Source: an uncultured Spirochaetales bacterium
GTDB taxonomy: Bacteria; Spirochaetota; Spirochaetia; Sphaerochaetales; Sphaerochaetaceae
DNA length: 22,402 nt
NCBI GenBank assembly: GCA_934276695.1
Contig: CAKQTF010000002.1
Coordinates: 1 to 22,402 of the forward strand
Reading direction: 5' to 3'
Shown: piece by piece, positions 16,109-22,402 of the stretch
Position numbering within the stretch: position 1 is the first letter of the stretch
How the letters are laid out: every line of letters begins with the position of its first letter
Translations under genes and position numbers: made by a program
Notes under the pieces: model-generated
Seen by the model: only the letters and a program-made list of their open reading frames with translations
What the model was told of the DNA's origin: nothing
Database searches by the model: none

Positions 16109-16997
16109 TCACATTGTGAATACTTCATCTTCTGATGGGATTGACTTCATTGCTCCTTCCCTGGATACTGCGATTCCTGCGGCCTTTGCTGCATAGTGCA
16201 TTGATTCTGCTATGCTGAATCCTCTGGCCCTTGATGCGATGAAGTAACCAATATAGGGTATCACCTGCAGCTGTAGTATCAACAGCGTGTGCTGGGATTG
16301 CCATCTGGTAGTGCCTCTCGCTTCCTTTCTGATAATAAGACCCATTCGCTCCTGCTGTCATCAGGATTTCAGCTGCCGGATACCTTAAGCTGAGCATGCC
16401 CAGTATATCCTCATATGCAGAATCTGCAGGGATCCCGGCAAGCGCTGCGGCTTCAATCTCATTCACGGCTATTGTGTCTATATACTCAAGCGGAAGATCA
16501 AGGACCGAGCTGTCAAATGGCGCAGGGTTGAAGAATGTCCTCATATCCTTCCTTCTTGCACAGTCTATGATGCGGTCAAGAGAGCTTATCTCATTCTGGA
16601 TAAGAAGCAATGAGCCTGGGCTCATCATGCTGAATGCCTTATCGATATCGCATTCTTCCTGTCTTCTGTTTTCTCCAGGGTAGAGGATTATCGAGTTCTC
16701 ACCATTATCTGAGAGCTGTATTATAGCGTGTCCGGTCAGATTCCCGCTGACTCTGACACACTCTGTGTTTACACCGTATTTCATTAGCTCAGATAGCAGG
16801 AAGCTCCCATCTGCTCCTATTCTTCCTGCCATCCTCACGCTGCAGCCTGCTTTTCCAAGCGCTGCAGCCTGGTTAGCCCCCTTGCCTCCAGGATTCTTCT
16901 CAAGGCTTACCGAGGATAGTGTCTCACCAGGCAGCACCTGATGCGGTACATGGTATATATAGTCAATATTCAGTGAGCCGTAGCATAGGATTTCCAT
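16109..16997 (-). pseudogene. Ribokinase-like PfkB sugar kinase broken by one frameshift
   Basis: The reading frame from 16997 encodes a ribokinase: GSLNIDYIY, PGGKGANQAAALGKAG (residues 36-51), NPAPFDSS, AVNEIEAAAL, TAGANGSYY and the catalytic DTTAAGD with base Asp246 (codon 16260-16262). Right after it the frame goes wrong (LYWLLHRIKG and on to 290 residues). The true C-terminus, YIGYFIASRARGFSIAES to SIPSEDEVFTM, lies one frame over and ends at 16109. One surplus base in the three-base run GGG at 16256-16258 (CCC on the coding strand) explains it; removing it gives a normal 295-residue kinase. It is either a fresh mutation or a read error. GAGGAA (17006-17011) is 7 bases before the ATG. 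It would phosphorylate ribose or a similar sugar. No transporter or rbs gene is adjacent. Confidence 0.85.
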
Positions 16998-17016
16998 ATC
17001 ATATTCCTCGCTGGAT

Positions 17017-17022
17017 ATTATA
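17017..17022 (-). promoter_or_regulatory. -10 box of the ribokinase-like gene
   Basis: The reverse strand reads TATAAT exactly, 19 bases before the ATG. The likely transcript start (about 17010) would fall at the ribosome site, giving a very short leader. No strong -35 is seen. Confidence 0.45.
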
Positions 17023-17039
17023 GCAGATATGGATAAGAC

Positions 17040-17068
17040 TTGAATCAGGAGTTTTCCATGGGTATCTT
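17040..17068 (+). promoter_or_regulatory. Candidate promoter of the DUF362 gene
   Basis: TTGAAT (17040-17045), a 17-base spacer and TATCTT (17063-17068) fit a standard promoter. Its start point would fall at or next to the ATG at 17075. No ribosome site precedes that ATG, so a leaderless message is suggested. Confidence 0.4.
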
Positions 17069-17074
17069 AATGGT

Positions 17075-18160
17075 ATGAGCAGTGAGATAAGAGTCATATA
17101 CGGAAAAGAGATAAAGAGAATGACAAAAGAGATCCTGTCCAGCTATGGAATCGAGGATAGGATCCTTTCAAAAGATAGCAGGATAGGACTTAAGCCGAAT
17201 CTTGTGATTGCCGCAGAGCCCAGCAGCGGTGCAACTACACATATGGAGATCATTGAAGGCATAATCGAGTATCTGCAGGATAATGGATTTGCTGATATAT
17301 CGATTATGGAAGGATCATGGGTCGGTGATGATACAGAGCGGGCATTCCGTATGAATGGCTATTATGATATCCGCAGCAGATATGGAGTGGGGCTGTTCAA
17401 TCTCAAGAAGGACAGATACAGGAAGATAGCAGAGGATGGCGTTTCAATGGAGATCTCCGAGAAAGTCCTGGCTCTTGACTACATGATCAATCTGCCTGTC
17501 CTTAAGGGACACTGCCAGACTGGCATGACATGTGCGATGAAGAATCTCAAGGGGATAATGAGCGACCGCTCAAAGAGGCTTTTCCATCAGCTTGGGCTGA
17601 TGCGTCCTATTGCGCTTCTGAATAAGGCATATAAGCCATCTGTGACGCTTGTTGACAGCATCTGCGGGGATCTTGATTTTGAGGAAGGCGGGAATCCTGT
17701 GGAGACAAACAGGCTTATCCTTGGTGATGATTCTGTCCTTATTGATGCATATGCGGCATCCCTTATGGGATTCACTGAGGACGAAGTTGAGTATATCCAT
17801 CTCGGAGCTGAATATGGAGCAGGCTCTGATGATCTTAAGAATGCCCATATCATTGAGCTTAACAGGCCTGATGAGAGCCATGCAGCAAAGCCTGAGAGAT
17901 ATGCATCGAGACTCAAGGCATTCACTGCTCCTTCGTCTGCCTGCTCATGCTGCTATGCGAATCTCATACATGCTCTGAAGCGCATGGAGGAGAATGGTAC
18001 GCTAGGCATTCTTGAAGGCAGGCAGATTGCAATAGGCCAGGGCTGGAGGGGAAAGCATATGGAGCTTGGAGTCGGAGCATGCTGCCGGGGCGCTATGCAC
18101 TCAGTGCCAGAATGCCCTCCGAGTGCAAGCAGCATAATCAGCATGCTTTCAGCTCTCTGA
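17075..18160 (+). CDS. DUF362-family protein
   Basis: This 361-residue protein carries the DUF362 domain: IGLKPNLVIAAEPSSGATTH near the N-terminus, and LPVLKGHCQTGMTCAMKNLKG (about residues 140-160), the family hallmark, followed by LVDSICG and the GDDSVLIDAYAASLMG stretch. Members are often annotated as iron-sulfur proteins; function is not settled. This one has no ferredoxin CxxCxxC motif, but its C-terminal quarter has six cysteines (290, 292, 293, 336, 337, 347) in CSCC, ACC and PEC, which could bind metal. No signal peptide is seen, so it is probably cytosolic. It is divergent from the ribokinase-like gene over 77 bases. Its 3' end overlaps the opposite MATE gene by 12 bases. Confidence 0.88.
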   Translation: MSSEIRVIYGKEIKRMTKEILSSYGIEDRILSKDSRIGLKPNLVIAAEPSSGATTHMEIIEGIIEYLQDNGFADISIMEGSWVGDDTERAFRMNGYYDIRSRYGVGLFNLKKDRYRKIAEDGVSMEISEKVLALDYMINLPVLKGHCQTGMTCAMKNLKGIMSDRSKRLFHQLGLMRPIALLNKAYKPSVTLVDSICGDLDFEEGGNPVETNRLILGDDSVLIDAYAASLMGFTEDEVEYIHLGAEYGAGSDDLKNAHIIELNRPDESHAAKPERYASRLKAFTAPSSACSCCYANLIHALKRMEENGTLGILEGRQIAIGQGWRGKHMELGVGACCRGAMHSVPECPPSASSIISMLSAL

Positions 18161-19507
18161 TTCTGATACTACCCTGAATCCTGTTATGTCAACGTGCCTG
18201 TAGTATATTGCAAGGATCACAGTGCACAAGAGCCATCCGAATGGATATCCTAAGGAGACAGTGTATATATTGTTCCAGATCCGTGTGATTAGGAAGAGGT
18301 ATAACTGCCGGAACACTATGAATGATGACATCATGATTATCATCGGGACTTTTGTGTTGCCTGATCCCTTCAGTGCTCCGTTGTGGATCTGATTGAATCC
18401 CACACAGATGAAGAACGGGCTCAGGAGCCTTAGGAAGAGCACACCGTAATGTATCACTTCCTCATCGGTGTTGAACATCATCACAAAGAGTGGGGCTGCC
18501 ACCCAGAGCAGGATGATCATTGAGACGGCGATGACTAAGTTGATCCTCGTCGCTGTCCTTATTCCATCCATGGCCCTGTCTTTCTTTCCAGCTCCGACAT
18601 TCTGGCCTATGAATGTTGTGATTGACAGCCCGATCGACTGAAGCGGAAGCAGGCAGATCTTATCTATCTTTGCATAGCTTGACCATCCTGCCATTGCAGC
18701 AGAGCCGAAGAAGTTTATGTATGACTGTATGAAGACATTCGAGAATGCTGTCACCATCATCTGCAGGGCAGTAGGGATGCCGACTCTGATTATCTTGCTC
18801 AGTATCGCTTTATGGATCCTGACCTTCTTCCATACTATCCTGTAGCAGCTCTTCTCTGCTGTGAGCACAGCCATCACAAGGATTGCTGACAGGAACTCTG
18901 CGATGATGGTTGCCCATGCGGCTCCTGCAACACCCATCCTGAATACGGCGATGAAGAGAATATCGAGAAGGATATTCATCACAGTTGAGAAGATAAGGAA
19001 GAAAAGCGGCCTTCTTGAGTCTCCTACAGCATTCAGGATCCCTGATCCCATATTGTAGAATAGAAGCCCTGTCACACCGAGGAAGTAGATTCCGAGGTAT
19101 GTCTCAGAGCTTTCCCATACATCCTCCGGAGTCCCAAGCATCTTAAGGAATAATGGAGTCGTTGCCTGTGCAAGCACTGTTATGACTATGCTCAGGATTG
19201 CTGTGAGCGCAATCGTTGAATGCACAGCCTTATGGACGCTCTCATCATCCTTTGCTCCATAATACTGGCTTATGACAACGCCTGCTCCTGCGCTGAGCCC
19301 GGAGAAGAACCCGATGAAGGTGTTTATTATGGAATCAACAGATCCAACAGCAGCCAGAGCCTCCTTTCCGATCAGGTTCCCGACTATTATGCTGTCAACT
19401 GTATTATAAAGCTGCTGGAACAGATTCCCGATCATCAGAGGAAGTGCGAAGAATACAATGCTCTTCCATACCGGGCCTTCTGTCATCCTTCTGGCTTTTC
19501 TTTCCAT
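18149..19507 (-). CDS. MATE-family efflux transporter (first copy)
   Basis: This 452-residue, 12-helix MATE exporter would move drugs or metabolites out against Na+ or H+ entry. Typical parts are the N-terminal EGPVWKSIVFFALPLMIGNLFQQLYNTVDSIIVG, the mid-protein IPTALQMMVTAFSN and SIGLSITTFIGQNVGAGKKDRA, and GALKGSGNT-VP near the C-terminus (each quoted in part). The start at 19507 is chosen because GGAG (19516-19519) lies 8 bases upstream; an in-frame ATG at 19537 has no ribosome site and would add ten unlikely residues. It is convergent with the DUF362 gene (12-base overlap of the 3' ends) and divergent from the AGCS gene. A second MATE gene lies at 21318-22402 on the same strand and is only distantly similar by eye. 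Confidence 0.95.
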   Translation of the reverse strand: MERKARRMTEGPVWKSIVFFALPLMIGNLFQQLYNTVDSIIVGNLIGKEALAAVGSVDSIINTFIGFFSGLSAGAGVVISQYYGAKDDESVHKAVHSTIALTAILSIVITVLAQATTPLFLKMLGTPEDVWESSETYLGIYFLGVTGLLFYNMGSGILNAVGDSRRPLFFLIFSTVMNILLDILFIAVFRMGVAGAAWATIIAEFLSAILVMAVLTAEKSCYRIVWKKVRIHKAILSKIIRVGIPTALQMMVTAFSNVFIQSYINFFGSAAMAGWSSYAKIDKICLLPLQSIGLSITTFIGQNVGAGKKDRAMDGIRTATRINLVIAVSMIILLWVAAPLFVMMFNTDEEVIHYGVLFLRLLSPFFICVGFNQIHNGALKGSGNTKVPMIIMMSSFIVFRQLYLFLITRIWNNIYTVSLGYPFGWLLCTVILAIYYRHVDITGFRVVSESES

Positions 19508-19670
19508 AAATAAGACTCCGTGCTGTTCTTCATACATTAACGCTTATTTTTCAATGAAACAATAATGATGGTAAAAAGAAAAAACTGAAAAAGAGAAAAG
19601 AATACAAAAGCCAGTGTAAAGCTGTTATCCTACAGTAAGTGCTGTTATGCGGCTTCTGAAGGGGGGTAAG

Positions 19671-21050
19671 GTGAAGGCTTTCTATTTTCTGTTCAATATA
19701 TTCTGGGGTGATCTGTTCTATATTCCGCTGCCGAATGGCGGCAGTGTGGGCGTTTCGCTTCTTGTCATCATCCTGCTCTCCCTTGGTATTTATTTCTCGC
19801 TTCTGCTTCGTTTTGTCCAGTTCAGGCATCTTCCTGATATGATCCGGATAACAAAGGAGAAGAAGGGCGAGAATGGCCGTGCTCTCTCTGGCGTGCAGAC
19901 TCTGATCATATCTACAGCTACAAGGGTCGGGATGGGAAATCTTGTCGGTGTTGTTGCTGCAATCTCGCTTGGCGGTGCAGGTGCTGTGTTCTGGATGTGG
20001 GTCTCTGCCATATTCGGAGCAGCTACAGCATTTGCAGAAGGAACGCTTGCGCATAAATACAGGACTGACGATAAGCTCTATGGCGGCTATAAAGGCGGTC
20101 CTGCATACTATCTTGACCATCTTCTGAGAGGAAGGAAACGCAGATCTGTGATTGCTGTGCTCTTCTCCTTGTCCGGGCTTCTCTGCTGGTGCGGCATCAG
20201 CCAGGTGATCGGCAATTCTGTCTCTTCCGCTGTTGAGAATGCATTCAGTATTCCTCCGTATGCCTCTGCTGCTGTTCTTGTGGGTATTGCAGCTGTGATT
20301 GTGCTGAGGAAGAATACCACTGTGAGGGTGCTTGATGTTATGGTTCCCCTTATGGCTGCACTGTATTTTGCAATCACGCTGTTCATCATCGTCCGCAACA
20401 TATCACTGCTTCCATCAGTCTTCAGAAGAATATTCGAGGAGGCTTTCGGAATAAGGGAGGCTGTTGCCGGAGGAATCGGAGCTGTTCTCATGAATGGCAT
20501 AAAGCGCGGGCTGTTCTCGAATGAGGCAGGTAGCGGAAGCGCACCATGCGCAGCAGCGGCGGCTTCTCTTAAGCATCCAGTGGAGGCAGGCCTGCTTCAG
20601 TCCCTTGGTGTATTCATTGACACTCTTGTGATCTGCACATGCTCAGCATTCATAATGCTGCTGACTCCTGATTCGCTGGTTAATGATAAAGTCGGCATGG
20701 ATCTGCTCCAGAGTGCGATGGTCTATCATCTTGGCCCTGCTGGAAGCATACTGATTGCACTGACGATATTCCTATTCAGCTTCTCGACATTCATCGGGAT
20801 CCTGTTCTATGCCAGAAGCAACGTCTCCTACATCTTCGGAGAGAACTGGCTGAGTCAGACTCTTTATAAGATCCTCGCACTGGTCATGCTTTTCATCGGC
20901 TGCATATCACAGTATGCATTTGTATGGGATCTCGGTGATTTCGGTATAGCACTTATGACAGTCTTCAATCTCATCGCATTGATACCGATGTCTAAGGAGG
21001 TCCTGAATATGCTAATGGACTATGAAGGTGCAAAACAGAAGCGCAGTTGA
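19671..21050 (+). CDS. AGCS-family amino acid:cation symporter
   Basis: This is a 459-residue sodium/alanine-type symporter with about 11 membrane helices. Family motifs are RVGMGNLVGVVAAISLGGAG with FWMWVSAIFGAATAFAEGTL (near residues 85-125), YKGGPAYY, and SNEAGSGSAPCAAAAA near 280-295, which takes part in substrate and Na+ binding. It imports alanine, glycine or a similar amino acid. The GTG at 19671 follows a GGGGGG ribosome site (19661-19666) by 4 bases and gives the usual start (KAFYFLFNIFWG); an ATG at 19647 is a possible alternative. The space before it (19508-19670) has an unusual A/G-rich stretch (about 19569-19613) but no gene. AATTCAA arms at 21047-21071 and a seven-T run at 21137 lie after the stop, neither a convincing terminator. 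Confidence 0.93.
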   Translation: MKAFYFLFNIFWGDLFYIPLPNGGSVGVSLLVIILLSLGIYFSLLLRFVQFRHLPDMIRITKEKKGENGRALSGVQTLIISTATRVGMGNLVGVVAAISLGGAGAVFWMWVSAIFGAATAFAEGTLAHKYRTDDKLYGGYKGGPAYYLDHLLRGRKRRSVIAVLFSLSGLLCWCGISQVIGNSVSSAVENAFSIPPYASAAVLVGIAAVIVLRKNTTVRVLDVMVPLMAALYFAITLFIIVRNISLLPSVFRRIFEEAFGIREAVAGGIGAVLMNGIKRGLFSNEAGSGSAPCAAAAASLKHPVEAGLLQSLGVFIDTLVICTCSAFIMLLTPDSLVNDKVGMDLLQSAMVYHLGPAGSILIALTIFLFSFSTFIGILFYARSNVSYIFGENWLSQTLYKILALVMLFIGCISQYAFVWDLGDFGIALMTVFNLIALIPMSKEVLNMLMDYEGAKQKRS

Positions 21051-21184
21051 ATTTTTCAGTTGTTAATTCAAGGATTTATAAGAAATAGCAGTGCATATAT
21101 TATTGAATATGCCATATTTCATTGTCAGATTCAGACTTTTTTTGGAAAAATGACGGCGAATTGCATAAAAAGAAGAAAAAGGTG

Positions 21185-21213
21185 TTTTCAAAGTTCTGCT
21201 AACTCGCTATATT
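21185..21213 (+). promoter_or_regulatory. Candidate promoter of the small RNA
   Basis: TTTTCA (21185-21190) and TATATT (21208-21213) are separated by exactly 17 bases; the -10 matches the consensus at 5 of 6 and the -35 at 4 of 6. The predicted start is about 21219-21221, a few bases before the 5' hairpin of the candidate RNA. Confidence 0.45.
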
Positions 21214-21219
21214 ATGGCC

Positions 21220-21305
21220 AAGAAACGGGAAGCAGATGCTTCTTGTTCTAACCTCCTTTTGTTCCCCACGTACGGTTTACCTCCTTTTGCCGAGTGGGGT
21301 TTTTT
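21220..21305 (+). ncRNA. Candidate small RNA with two anti-Shine-Dalgarno motifs
   Basis: Nothing here codes for a credible protein, yet it has a full RNA-gene layout. A 10-bp hairpin (21224-21247, two G-U pairs, loop AGAT) comes first. A single-stranded linker with ACCTCCTTTTG (21251-21261) follows. Last is a terminator stem CCCCAC/GTGGGG plus CGG/CCG (21264-21299) whose 14-base loop (21276-21289) holds a second exact ACCTCCTTTTG. The first nine bases of each copy equal the 3' tail of 16S rRNA (ACCUCCUUU). Such an RNA could pair with AAAAGGAG-type ribosome sites and block translation, as known CU-rich-loop sRNAs do (for example the CCUCCUCCC RNAs of alphaproteobacteria). Length would be about 86 bases. 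It might also be a 3'-UTR product of the AGCS transcript. Function is inferred. Confidence 0.5.
21264..21305 (+). terminator. Intrinsic terminator (end of small RNA; may also serve the AGCS gene)
   Basis: CCCCAC pairs with GTGGGG, with an inner CGG/CCG stem, followed by six T (21300-21305). The T run is on the + side only, so it terminates + strand transcription. It lies 12 bases from the end of the convergent MATE gene. Confidence 0.8.
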
Positions 21306-21317
21306 ATTCACTTCATG

Positions 21318-22402
21318 TCAGATCACAAGGCCCTGTGTCTCTCTCGCCTTATATACCTTCGGAAGCTGTATTCTCAGTGTGACTGTGCTCACTGCTGCTG
21401 CCATCAGGGAGCATATAGGCTCTGAGAGGAATGCACTAGGGGCTCCGAATACCGGAGGCAGGACTATGACAAGAAGCAGATAGCTCAGCTTTCTGAAAAG
21501 CGATAGTGGTAGCGCAAGCCTTACCTGTCCGATTCCTGTCATGCTGTCAACATTCACATACTGGAATGAAAGCGGGATGATCATCGAGGCATATATCCTC
21601 ATGTAGCGTGCGCTGAGCCTGATCATGTGCTCATCATCTGTGAACAGCCCTGCAAACAGCTCTGGGCATGTCATCGTGAAGATGAACATGATGACTGTGA
21701 ATGAGAGTGCTACGATTTGCTCCTTTCTGAGGATCTCCTTCACTCTGTCGATTCTGCCTGCTCCGAAGTTATAGCTCAGGAGTCCCTGCGTTCCTCCTGT
21801 TATCCCCCCTAATGGACAGGTGATTGTGAGGAAGAAGCTCTGTACTATTGTCGCTGCTGTTATGAGCATGTCCGCATCTGTTCCTCCATAGTGCTGCAGC
21901 ATTGCATTGAGCACGATCAGCAGTGCGCTGTCAGTTGCGAATATTATGAATGGTGAGAACCCATATTTCACTATCCTTGAGACTATTGCGGCATTGAAGT
22001 GGCTGAAGCTCAGCCGTATCGCAGCCTTCGGGCTTCTGAGGATTGCAAACAGGATCAGCGCAGAGCATAGCTGTGATATCACAGTAGCGATGGCTGCTCC
22101 CGCAACTTTCAGTCCCAGCAGGAATATGAATACCGGATCCAGCACTATATTCAGCAGCGCGCCAGCAAGCAGTGCTGCCATGGCCTTGCCTGAGGCTCCC
22201 TGGTTCACAGCGTAGCTGTTCAGGCCTACTGCAAGCACTGCGAATACAGATCCGGATGCATAGATCAGCAGATATGATGATGCATATGGCAGTGTTTTAT
22301 CAGATGCCCCGAATGCCAGGAGTATCGGATTTCTGAACACTATGAACAGGGGAGTGAGGATCATTGATAGCATTATGAAGAGATAGAATGCCGTGGATAG
22401 GA
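21318..22402 (-). CDS. MATE-family efflux transporter (second copy), 5' partial
   Basis: The frame is open to the right edge of the window, so the N-terminus (about 90-100 residues) is missing and the ATG at 22373 is internal. At least 361 residues are seen, with about ten membrane helices. MATE-like features are YGFSPFIIFATDSALLIVLNAMLQHYGG and then a GGITGGTQGLLSYNFGAGRIDR-type stretch (quoted in part), which corresponds to the second-half G-Q-NxGAG motif, and the end MTGIGQVRLALPLSLFRKL. It resembles the MepA-like branch (ITAATIVQSFFLTITCPLGG) more than the first copy does. It would export drugs or metabolites. It converges on the small RNA. Confidence 0.9.
   Translation of the reverse strand, partial: LSTAFYLFIMLSMILTPLFIVFRNPILLAFGASDKTLPYASSYLLIYASGSVFAVLAVGLNSYAVNQGASGKAMAALLAGALLNIVLDPVFIFLLGLKVAGAAIATVISQLCSALILFAILRSPKAAIRLSFSHFNAAIVSRIVKYGFSPFIIFATDSALLIVLNAMLQHYGGTDADMLITAATIVQSFFLTITCPLGGITGGTQGLLSYNFGAGRIDRVKEILRKEQIVALSFTVIMFIFTMTCPELFAGLFTDDEHMIRLSARYMRIYASMIIPLSFQYVNVDSMTGIGQVRLALPLSLFRKLSYLLLVIVLPPVFGAPSAFLSEPICSLMAAAVSTVTLRIQLPKVYKARETQGLVI

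Noticed and set aside
16104..16119. TCACATTGTGA palindrome between the convergent genes as a terminator or CRP-like site
   Set aside because: Only five base pairs, no T run on either strand, and no promoter beside it.
16250..16265. Programmed ribosomal frameshift in the ribokinase gene
   Set aside because: No slippery heptamer or following stem-loop is seen, and the family does not need recoding.
19551..20120. 189-codon reverse frame at the start of the AGCS gene
   Set aside because: Cys- and Ser-rich shadow of the symporter; no family features.
21060..21251. 63-codon + strand frame
   Set aside because: No ribosome site, no family features, and it runs through the promoter and hairpin of the small RNA.
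21264..21305. Reverse-strand reading of the same region gives two AAAAGGAGGT ribosome sites, one ten bases before a GTG at 21269
   Set aside because: The frame has only about 20 codons, the second site has no start codon, and the T run after the hairpin fits + strand transcription.

Overview
The window reads as one chromosomal stretch of a bacterium, most likely a host- or gut-associated spirochaete (Sphaerochaeta/Treponema-like). This is an inference from gene content: a phosphofructokinase of the spirochaete/trypanosome/plant type, a lipoprotein with an InlB-type repeat and Cys/His repeats, AGCS and MATE carriers, a DUF362 protein, and dense strings of short-spaced or overlapping genes. There is no rRNA or tRNA here to confirm it.

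Region 1 (1-5869, +) is one operon: the end of a tripartite tricarboxylate transporter (TTT) binding protein, a cytosolic formylglycine-type sulfatase, TctB, TctA, and an IlvD/Edd dehydratase of the YjhG/YagF (xylonate dehydratase) type. The sulfatase sits inside the transporter genes. The order suggests uptake of an anionic, possibly sulfated, sugar acid, removal of sulfate in the cytosol and dehydration of the aldonate. The substrate is unknown.

Region 2 (5870-7620) is a decayed accessory patch. It holds hairpins that could terminate the operon, a wrecked IS200/IS605 TnpA gene with stem-loop ends, an intact GNAT acetyltransferase, a relic of a CDP-alcohol phosphatidyltransferase that shows only in a frame without a proper gene, and a clear intrinsic terminator. 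Region 3 (7848-9791) is a single lipoprotein gene with its own terminator.

Region 4 (9899-16103, +) is housekeeping: ligA, then a tight four-gene run of a PLP aminotransferase, a ModE-like winged-helix regulator without a ligand domain, a phosphofructokinase and an unknown protein. Overlaps and 7-bp spacing suggest one transcript and coupled translation. An inverted repeat overlapping the likely -10 box lies in front of this run. Region 5 (16109-19507) holds a ribokinase gene broken by a single-base frameshift (-), a divergent DUF362 gene (+), and a MATE exporter (-) whose 3' end overlaps that of the DUF362 gene.

Region 6 (19671-22402) holds an AGCS amino-acid:cation symporter (+), a candidate small RNA (about 21220-21305, +), and a second MATE-family gene (-) that runs off the window. 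The candidate RNA is the most striking item. It has a plausible promoter, a 10-bp 5' hairpin, and a terminator hairpin followed by six T. It also carries two exact copies of ACCTCCTTTTG, which is the anti-Shine-Dalgarno sequence of 16S rRNA: one in the single-stranded linker and one filling the terminator loop.
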